From contig DIVM01000219.1 of NCBI GenBank assembly GCA_002435835.1, forward strand, positions 1-20,811: 20,811 bases of DNA, given 5' to 3'. The position numbers were made by a program, and so were the translations under genes. The notes beneath the pieces were generated by a model. The model was not told where the DNA came from and did not search any database. It saw nothing but the letters and a program-made list of their open reading frames with translations. Positions 14,807-20,811 of the stretch are shown here, piece by piece (position 1 is the stretch's first letter; every line of letters starts with the position of its first letter). The stretch is from Firmicutes bacterium UBA6132. Lineage in GTDB: Bacteria; Bacillota_A; Clostridia; Tissierellales; Sedimentibacteraceae.

Positions 14807-16255
14807 TTAAAAGCTAAATTTATTTAATATTTCTTTATTAATTTTTCTTTTTACAAATTTACCCTCATGCTTATTTCCATAGAATTTTCCTTCATTAACT
14901 ATCACTTTACCTCTTAGTATTGTTGTATCCGGTATTCCTTTAACTTTCATTCCTTCATATGCAGAATATCCAACATTATTGTGAAGAATTTCTTTACTGA
15001 CAACTTTTTCTTTTTCCATATCCACTATTATAATATCTGCATCGCTTCCAACTTGTATAGCACCTTTTTGAGGGTACATACCATAAAGTTTCGCAAGATT
15101 TGTGCTAGTTAATTCTACTATTTTATTTAATGTTATTTTATCATTACAAACACCTTCTGTAATAAGTACTGGCAATCTCATTTCTAATCCGGACATTCCG
15201 CTCACTACTTTTTTATAATCCTGCATTAACTTTCCATATGAATCTCTACTTAAATATTTTTCTTTATCTTCCCTTGTAAATGCACAATCATCTGAACCCG
15301 AAACAGTTATTGTACCATCTTTAATTCCTTCCCATAGCTCATTTATATTCTCCTTTTTTCGTATAGGAGGGGAGCATATAAATAAGTGACCATCTTCTTT
15401 ATTATACACTTCATCATCCAATGTAAGATAATGAGGACATGTTTCAATATAAACAGGATGACCTTGTAATTGAGCATCTTTTGCCATTTTTAGAACTTCA
15501 CCATTTGTTGTATGAACTAAAAGAATGCTATTTCCAATAACTTTAGAAAAAGATATAGCTCTATAAGCAGCTTCAGCTTCACAAATAACTGGTTTTGATG
15601 CTGCATGCACCCACCATTGGCGTTGGCCTTTTTCCTCATACTTTTTATCAAGATATTCAATTATTGGATTGCTCTCACAATGTAAGAGACATAGAGCACC
15701 TATTTTTTCAGCAGCATCAAATACTTTTAGAATAGTATCATCCTCTGCTAAAAATCCATCCTCCCTATATGTCATATACATTTTAAAAGATGGGCAACCT
15801 GCTTCAACAAAGTCTCCAAGCTCTTTTAAAACTTCATCACTTGCATCTACAACTCTTCCATGAAGAGCATAATCAATTGCAGATTTTTGCATTTGATTAA
15901 TTCTTTCATTCATGGTTTCAATTAAGGAATCTCCTTTATTTGTATTAGTAAAATCCATAAAAGTAGTTATACCACCAAAAGCTGCAGATATACTTTGAGT
16001 ATAGTAATCATCTGCACTTAATAACCCTCCGCACATGGGTGCTTCAACATGCATGTGCCCATCAATAACCCCTGGAAGAACATATTTCCCATCTGCATTT
16101 ATTTCCCTATTACACTTCACACCATCAAGTTTGCCAATAAAAACAATTTTTTCTCCTATTATACCTATGTCATTTTTTTCAGTTTTATCTGAACTTACAA
16201 TAGAACCATTTTTTATAATAAGATCATATTTTTCGTAATTTATAATATTATCCAA
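14807..16255 (-). CDS. D-hydantoinase / dihydropyrimidinase-type cyclic amidohydrolase
   Basis: A 482-residue binuclear-metal amidohydrolase that opens cyclic amides such as dihydropyrimidines or 5-substituted hydantoins to N-carbamoyl amino acids. All catalytic residues are visible: H67 and H69 in DGHMHVEAP, carboxylated lysine K158 in SFKMYMTY with Y163 five residues on (the dihydropyrimidinase tyrosine), H192 in LLHCES, H248 in LVHTTNG and D322 in GSDDCAFT (most relatives have GSDH). ETCPHYLTLDD and the C-terminal GADADIII-like GSDADIIIVD segment are also family features. The start is TTG 16255, with AGGGGGC about 7 bases upstream. It is third in the minus-strand operon, 14 bases after the deaminase-like gene. 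The substrate, hydantoin versus dihydropyrimidine or another ureide, is not determined. Confidence 0.88.
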   Translation of the reverse strand: MDNIINYEKYDLIIKNGSIVSSDKTEKNDIGIIGEKIVFIGKLDGVKCNREINADGKYVLPGVIDGHMHVEAPMCGGLLSADDYYTQSISAAFGGITTFMDFTNTNKGDSLIETMNERINQMQKSAIDYALHGRVVDASDEVLKELGDFVEAGCPSFKMYMTYREDGFLAEDDTILKVFDAAEKIGALCLLHCESNPIIEYLDKKYEEKGQRQWWVHAASKPVICEAEAAYRAISFSKVIGNSILLVHTTNGEVLKMAKDAQLQGHPVYIETCPHYLTLDDEVYNKEDGHLFICSPPIRKKENINELWEGIKDGTITVSGSDDCAFTREDKEKYLSRDSYGKLMQDYKKVVSGMSGLEMRLPVLITEGVCNDKITLNKIVELTSTNLAKLYGMYPQKGAIQVGSDADIIIVDMEKEKVVSKEILHNNVGYSAYEGMKVKGIPDTTILRGKVIVNEGKFYGNKHEGKFVKRKINKEILNKFSF

Positions 16256-16269
16256 AATTCTGCCCCCTA

Positions 16270-17772
16270 TTAATAATAACCGCCATCTTTTCTGTTTTCC
16301 TCTATATCAAATCGAACCTCATCAAAATATTCTTTAGTTCTGCCCCACTGTCTTTTTGACGGATATGCAAATTTTTGCAGTCCTGCTCTTTCTATAGTTA
16401 TCTTTGCTTCTTCTTCAGCCTGTAACATTATTTCTTTTTCATTTAAGTAGACTGTTTTTCCATTTTCAAGTAGAATTTCACCATCTATAACAACCATATC
16501 TACGTCATCATGAGTTGCATTGCAAACTAAAGTATCTATAATATTAAATCGAGGCATCAAATGTGGTTTCATCATATTAATAGTTATTATATCAGCTTTT
16601 TTATTTATTTCTAAAGAGCCTATTTCATCTTGAAGTCCAATACACTTAGCAGCATCTATTGTTGCCATTTCAAGAATTTTTTCAGAAGGTAAATAGTAAT
16701 CATCTTTTGACGCCGCCCTATGTACCATTTGTGTTCTCTTCATAGCTGAAAACATATCAAAACTTGACGAAAGCATGGATCCATCAGTAGTTAAAGCAAC
16801 TGTTACACCCATTTCTAAAAGCTCAATAACTGGCGTTCTATTGTTTAGCTGTTTCATGCCTGGAGAACAGCTTATATTTGTACCTGTTTTTTTAATTATT
16901 AAAACTTCATCAAAAGATAATCCTGTACAGTGCTGTAAATGCACATCAGGTCCTAATAATGCATTTTCTTTATCTTGATATGCTAAATAAATCATACCAC
17001 CAAATGCATCAGTATGAATTCTTGTATTATATTTTTTAGCTATTTTTCTCATTTCTTTAGCTTGTTTTAAATCATGTTCTGTAAGTCTTACGCATCTGTC
17101 AGCTGGAGTTGGTGCAGAAGGATCTACAGATGTAACAATTCCAAATGGAGCAACATAGGCTTTTGTTTTACCATTGTTAGAATTATGAATTTGTTCTATG
17201 ACTGTTTCAAGACTATTTAGCATTTTTTCATATGTAACTTCTTCAATAACTCTTTTATCATCTACAATTCTACCAAATCTATGTGGCCATGGCGTACTGC
17301 TTGGACCTGTACAAACAATATTTTTTACTCCTACCTCTGAATAACCTTTTGCATTTTTAATTGCAAATACAGGATCATCACACCTTGGTTGTGAACCCAT
17401 AACACATACACCTGTAGTAACTCCAGCATGAAGTCTTTCTAAAGCAGATAATCTTCCCTCATAGTAAAAAAATTCATCCGATATGTAATTTTTATAAGTA
17501 TGCGTCATAACTGGCATCCAATAACTTGTTTCCATTATTACTGATTTAAAAATTGAGTGACCAGCATGTCCATGCGCATCTACAAAACCTGGCATAATAA
17601 CATGGTCAGTACAATCTACTGTCTTTTTTGCTGAATATTTACCTTGTAAATGATCTGTTGTTCCAACATCAAGTATGATACCATTGTTTACTGCTACTGC
17701 ACCGTCTGTTATTATTCTTCTTTGTTTATCTAAAGTAATGACAGTACCATTAATCATTAATAAATCTATCAT
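16270..17772 (-). CDS. Deaminase-like amidohydrolase (SsnA/AtzA-type superfamily) with altered third motif
   Basis: A 500-residue mononuclear-type amidohydrolase. The N-terminal beta-sandwich (LLMINGTVITLDKQRRI) leads to VIMPGFVDAHGHAGHS with the metal pair H67 and H69. A third ligand H253 is in RIHTDAFGG, H281 in LQHCTGLS, and the metal/catalytic aspartate D330 in ALTTDGSM, followed by FDMFSAMKRTQMVHRA and GSLEINKKADIITINM. Relatives are guanine, cytosine, adenosine-type deaminases and triazine hydrolases. In these a Glu normally sits three residues after the third-ligand His (HxxE); here that position is A256, so classical deamination is uncertain. Its ATG overlaps the stop of the upstream allantoinase-like gene (TAATG), giving translational coupling. 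I cannot assign a substrate; a purine-, pterin- or triazine-like ring or a linear ureide are all possible. Confidence 0.82.
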   Translation of the reverse strand: MIDLLMINGTVITLDKQRRIITDGAVAVNNGIILDVGTTDHLQGKYSAKKTVDCTDHVIMPGFVDAHGHAGHSIFKSVIMETSYWMPVMTHTYKNYISDEFFYYEGRLSALERLHAGVTTGVCVMGSQPRCDDPVFAIKNAKGYSEVGVKNIVCTGPSSTPWPHRFGRIVDDKRVIEEVTYEKMLNSLETVIEQIHNSNNGKTKAYVAPFGIVTSVDPSAPTPADRCVRLTEHDLKQAKEMRKIAKKYNTRIHTDAFGGMIYLAYQDKENALLGPDVHLQHCTGLSFDEVLIIKKTGTNISCSPGMKQLNNRTPVIELLEMGVTVALTTDGSMLSSSFDMFSAMKRTQMVHRAASKDDYYLPSEKILEMATIDAAKCIGLQDEIGSLEINKKADIITINMMKPHLMPRFNIIDTLVCNATHDDVDMVVIDGEILLENGKTVYLNEKEIMLQAEEEAKITIERAGLQKFAYPSKRQWGRTKEYFDEVRFDIEENRKDGGYY

Positions 17773-19154
17773 TATTTCTCCTCCAATTTATTTATAGGTT
17801 TAATTAATTTGCCACCTTTTTCAACAGTAATATTACCACTTTCAAACACTGTTTTTCCTCTTAAAATAGTTCTTTTTATAGAAGAATTTATTTTTCTTCC
17901 TTCATAAGGTCCATTTATACATTTAGATTTAGAAAAGGATTTTTCCCCTTTATAAGTCCATTCTGAGTTTATATCAACTATAATTAAATCTGCATCAGAA
18001 CCTATTTGTATTACTCCTTTTTGAGGATATATACCAAAACTTTTAGCAGAATTAGTTGAAATAAGCTTTGCTATTTTTACAATTTCAATATTTCTCTTTT
18101 TAAAACCTTCATCAATCATAAGTGGAACAAATAAATCTGATCCTCCTATTCCAGGTGGCATACTCCATATATCATCACCATGTTTTAACCTGTCTTCATC
18201 CGTATATATTGTGTGGTCAGTTCCTATGCAATCAATTTTATCCAACTTCACAAGGTCCCATAGCTTTTCCATATTGTCCTTAGAACGAAGTGGTGGATTA
18301 CACTTTGCAAATCCGCCCATTTTTTCTAAATCATCTACAGATAAAGTAAGGTAATGTGGGCATGTTTCTACTGTAATATCCACACCCTTTCTTTTTGCTT
18401 CATCTATTATAGTAATACCCCTTGCAGTAGAAAGGTGACATAAATGTATTCTGCAACCTGTTTCTTCGGCAAATAATAAAACTCTTTGTATTGCTTCAAT
18501 TTCGCTAATTTCAGGTCGTGACATTTCATGATATTTTCCTGAATTACATCCTAATTTTTTAAACTCTTTCTCATAACCTTCAGTTATTATGCTATTTTCA
18601 GCATGGACACCTACTACACTTCGTACTTTACTTATTTCTTTCATTCCTTTTAACATAACAAAATCGTCACAATTAGGATATTCAGGACTTGCTTTTGTCA
18701 TAAATGCCTTATATCCAACACAACCTAACTCATTTAGTTCCTTTATATTTTCTACAGAATCATTTATGAATGCACCCCACAATGCATAATCAATTATTGA
18801 TTTTTCTGCAAATATTAATCTATTTTCAAAACTTTCCTTATCTTTAACTGGCGGAACACTGAGTGGCATTTCTATCATGGTAGTTATTCCACCACTTGCA
18901 GCAGTACAACTGCCTGTATAAAAATCCTCTCTATAATCATAGTTAGTAGGCTCCCAAATATGTGAATGACAATCCACGGCTCCTGGCAATATATAATTTC
19001 CTTCAGCATCAATTATTTCCTCAGAATTACATTCTAAATTAGAATTAGATATGCAAGATATTTTACCATCCTTTACACATATACTTCCCATTACAATCTT
19101 ATCTTCAAGAACTATGTTACCATTTTTAATAATCAAATCAAATTTTTCTTCCAT
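17772..19154 (-). CDS. Allantoinase/dihydroorotase-like cyclic amidohydrolase
   Basis: A 460-residue binuclear-metal amidohydrolase, first gene of the amidohydrolase operon. Visible residues are H63 and H65 in DCHSHIWEP, carboxylated lysine K149 in GYKAFMTKA, H184 in VGVHAEN, H240 in IHLCHLST, and D313 in GTDHTIYT. FYTGSCTAASGGITTMIEMPL (about 78-98) is the allantoinase pattern, and there is no Tyr five residues after the lysine, which sets it apart from the hydantoinase at 14807. It likely opens a five-membered ureide ring (allantoin to allantoate or an analogue). GGAGG lies 9 bases before the ATG. Allantoinase is the best guess, but hydantoinase-like activity on another ring cannot be excluded, because no allantoate-degrading gene is visible in the window. 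Confidence 0.85.
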   Translation of the reverse strand: MEEKFDLIIKNGNIVLEDKIVMGSICVKDGKISCISNSNLECNSEEIIDAEGNYILPGAVDCHSHIWEPTNYDYREDFYTGSCTAASGGITTMIEMPLSVPPVKDKESFENRLIFAEKSIIDYALWGAFINDSVENIKELNELGCVGYKAFMTKASPEYPNCDDFVMLKGMKEISKVRSVVGVHAENSIITEGYEKEFKKLGCNSGKYHEMSRPEISEIEAIQRVLLFAEETGCRIHLCHLSTARGITIIDEAKRKGVDITVETCPHYLTLSVDDLEKMGGFAKCNPPLRSKDNMEKLWDLVKLDKIDCIGTDHTIYTDEDRLKHGDDIWSMPPGIGGSDLFVPLMIDEGFKKRNIEIVKIAKLISTNSAKSFGIYPQKGVIQIGSDADLIIVDINSEWTYKGEKSFSKSKCINGPYEGRKINSSIKRTILRGKTVFESGNITVEKGGKLIKPINKLEEK

Positions 19155-19309
19155 AAGAATATTCCTCCAATATCATTACTGCAGCGCTATTGAATACGTC
19201 AACATATTTTATAAAAATTTCTATATGTGTTTACTATCATAAATAATACTTTTAGTCACATTAAAAACATATTATACCATATATTATACTATTGATAACA
19301 TGAATTTTC

Positions 19310-19328
19310 ATTATCACTACTTGATAAT
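19310..19328. promoter_or_regulatory. Candidate operator upstream of the amidohydrolase operon
   Basis: ATTATCA (19310-19316) and TGATAAT (19322-19328) form a perfect inverted repeat with a 5-base centre. A further TGATAA is at 19293-19298. The ATTATC-N7-GATAAT core repeats that found upstream of the PucR-type gene. On the minus strand two TATAAT hexamers lie between this site and the operon start, but neither has a good -35. Confidence 0.45.
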
Positions 19329-19487
19329 ATATTTCGTTTTTTTTATCATATTGTGTCTACGTATAAATAAAATCAAATTTTTTTAATCGTTTATTTTTAT
19401 AAACCAACAAAATGAAATTATTGTTATGTTATTGACTTTATTTTTATGGTTATTGTTTAGTGTACAGTACTACCATTATAAAAAATA

Positions 19488-19499
19488 TAATCCGGATTA
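19488..19499. repeat. Palindrome in the 474-base gap between nhaC and the amidohydrolase operon
   Basis: TAATCCGGATTA is a perfect 12-bp palindrome with a GC-rich centre in very AT-rich DNA, a possible protein-binding site. The gap 19155-19628 also holds the inverted repeat at 19310, two ATTATC copies at 19524 and 19533, and the hairpin after nhaC. I see no gene or recognisable riboswitch in it. Confidence 0.4.
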
Positions 19500-19577
19500 A
19501 CCACATTCCATATTGCCATCAATATTATCCTCATTATCATTTTATTATTTTCTTATTACAATAATATTTTATAATGT

Positions 19578-19621
19578 AAAAGACAAACCTATTGCACATA
19601 TGTGAAAGAGGAATGTCTTTT
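19578..19621 (-). terminator. Hairpin after the nhaC-type gene
   Basis: AAAAGACA (19578-19585) pairs with TGTCTTTT (19614-19621). The inner part adds CCT/AGG pairs after two mismatches and a CACATATGTG palindrome at the tip. It starts 8 bases after the nhaC stop codon. The T-tract is short, so it may act as a weak terminator or an mRNA-end structure. Confidence 0.55.
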
Positions 19622-19628
19622 ATGTATA

Positions 19629-20811
19629 TTATGCTGTAGCTAATTTCTTTTTCGCATATTTATTGAGTATAAATAAAACAAAAACTATTGAAACTGCTGT
19701 AGCAAATAGTCCTACTATAGTAGATACAAGACCACCAATTGCAAAACCAATAAAACTACAAAATGCTACTATAAAAGAATAAGGAAGTTGTGTTCTAACA
19801 TGTTGAATGTGATCTGCTCCAGCTGCTGTTGATGCAAGTATTGTAGTATCAGAAATTGGTGAACAATGGTCACCAAATACTCCTCCGCTTAGTATTGCAC
19901 CTATCATTAGTTCCATTGGTATTCCAAATTTTTGTGCTATAGGCATGCCTATAGGCATCATTATTGCCCATACTCCCCACGAACTACCTGTTGCAAAAGC
20001 AACAAAAGCACCTACTAAAAATATAATTGCTGGCATTAGAGCTGGATTTACATTTGAATTCTGAACTATATTAATAAGATATCCTTTTAAGTCCATCATA
20101 CCTGTTAAAGAACCAATTGACCATGCTAATACTAATATAATTGGTATATCAGAGTTTAAAGATACACCTTTACAAAATTCAGGAACTATGTCTTTGAATC
20201 CAAATATTTTTGACTTAGCTCCCATTATACCAGCTGCTATTGATGCTACTAAAAACGCTGTAGTGATAGAAAGAGCAATATTGCACTTCATAAATGAACC
20301 ACCAATACCATTTGTCCTAATATCACCTGTCCAAAATATTGCTGAAAATAAAGTAATAAATAATAATATAATTGGAATAAAGAAGTTAGCCATAGTTATT
20401 CTTTTACCTTTAAACATTACTTCTTCATCGATATCGTATTTAGTCATAGGAACATCATTTTCTCCAATTAACTCTCCTGTATTTATTGCTCTCTGTTCAG
20501 CTTCATACATTGGTCCAATATCAAGTTTAGATACAATCACAAACAAAAGTGCAAGCATCCCAAATAACGCGTAAAAATTAAAAGGTATACTTTTTACAAA
20601 TTCCATCCATGCGTTATCCATTATTCCTAAAACTGCAAACTGAGCAGCAATAAGTCCCGTAGCATAAGCACTATAACTTGTTATAGGTGATAAAGTCGCA
20701 AATGGGCAGCCCATAACATCGCATATATATGCCAGTTTTACTCTAGAGACTTTCATTCTTTCTGTTATAGGTCTCATAATAGAACCTAAAGTAAGAGTAG
20801 GTTCAGTATAA
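19629..20811 (-). CDS. nhaC: NhaC-family Na+/H+ antiporter-type transporter (5' end outside window)
   Basis: A polytopic membrane transporter with about 10 hydrophobic segments visible. The frame is open to the window edge (residues YTEPTLTLGSIMRPITERMKV before and across the Met at 20777), so the N-terminal part, roughly 60-90 residues by comparison with the family, is missing. Signatures are RPITERMKVSRVKLAYI, PFATLSPITSYSAYATG, FLVGAFVAFATGSSWGVWAIMMPIGMPIA and GAILSGGVFGDHCSPISDTTILASTAAGADHIQHVRTQLPY, all typical of the NhaC/MleN group. Members exchange Na+ for H+ or couple this to organic acids. Being just upstream of the ureide-hydrolase operon on the same strand, it may carry a substrate or product of that pathway, or maintain ion balance. 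Confidence 0.88.
   Translation of the reverse strand, partial: YTEPTLTLGSIMRPITERMKVSRVKLAYICDVMGCPFATLSPITSYSAYATGLIAAQFAVLGIMDNAWMEFVKSIPFNFYALFGMLALLFVIVSKLDIGPMYEAEQRAINTGELIGENDVPMTKYDIDEEVMFKGKRITMANFFIPIILLFITLFSAIFWTGDIRTNGIGGSFMKCNIALSITTAFLVASIAAGIMGAKSKIFGFKDIVPEFCKGVSLNSDIPIILVLAWSIGSLTGMMDLKGYLINIVQNSNVNPALMPAIIFLVGAFVAFATGSSWGVWAIMMPIGMPIAQKFGIPMELMIGAILSGGVFGDHCSPISDTTILASTAAGADHIQHVRTQLPYSFIVAFCSFIGFAIGGLVSTIVGLFATAVSIVFVLFILNKYAKKKLATA

Noticed and set aside
19134..19210. TTGACG-based promoter immediately upstream of the allantoinase-like gene
   Set aside because: The -10 would be poor and the transcript would start at the ribosome binding site itself.
19155..19310. Purine-type riboswitch leader before the amidohydrolase operon
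   Set aside because: I could not find the conserved purine-aptamer core or a three-helix arrangement on the minus strand.
20188..20574. 128-codon open frame antisense to the nhaC-type gene
   Set aside because: It is a hydrophobic complement of membrane segments; the opposite strand carries the conserved NhaC motifs.

Overview
The window is about 20.8 kb of very AT-rich DNA. It looks like a chromosomal segment of a low-GC Firmicute, most likely an anaerobic clostridium-like or Tissierella-like bacterium. This rests on the strong AGGAGG-type ribosome binding sites, TTG starts, sigma-A promoters with 17-base spacers, and gene content such as a stand-alone ProX-type prolyl-tRNA deacylase, an XpaC/TelA pair and clostridial amidohydrolases. 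No rRNA, tRNA, CRISPR array, transposase or phage gene was recognised.

Left part (1-7.5 kb) is housekeeping and transport. It holds the 3' part of a eukaryote-type NADP isocitrate dehydrogenase, an NfsA-type nitroreductase, an APC-family amino-acid permease, a small unknown protein, a two-gene operon (ProX deacylase, then a phosphinothricin-type GNAT acetyltransferase), a ClC H+/Cl- exchanger with a C-terminal RCK_C domain, and an OsmC protein. Convergent pairs are separated by clear bidirectional hairpin terminators.

Middle part (7.5-11.8 kb) starts a regulatory and nitrogen-catabolism region. An IclR regulator is divergent from an alanine/ureidoglycine--glyoxylate-type aminotransferase. 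The intergenic region carries two near-identical 17-bp palindromes, one just downstream of or overlapping each predicted promoter, which suggests a matched pair of IclR operators. A PucR-family regulator follows.

An xpaC-telA operon (11.8-14.5 kb) with its own promoter and terminator comes next. Its composition looks somewhat different, and its XpaC has an Asn/Gln/Trp/Tyr-rich linker.

Right part (14.6-20.8 kb, minus strand) is a block of three amidohydrolase-superfamily genes: an allantoinase-like enzyme, a deaminase-like enzyme with an altered metal-site motif, and a hydantoinase/dihydropyrimidinase. Downstream of them I found the broken 5' end of a fourth amidohydrolase, with a one-base frameshift and a truncation abutting the telA terminator. 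An NhaC-type antiporter, cut by the window edge, lies upstream. The set (PucR, aminotransferase, two cyclic-amide hydrolases, deaminase-like enzyme, transporter) suggests catabolism of a purine- or pyrimidine-derived ureide or hydantoin. The exact substrate cannot be read from the sequence. A shared inverted repeat, ATTATC-N7-GATAAT, upstream of both the PucR gene and the amidohydrolase operon hints that the two are co-regulated.
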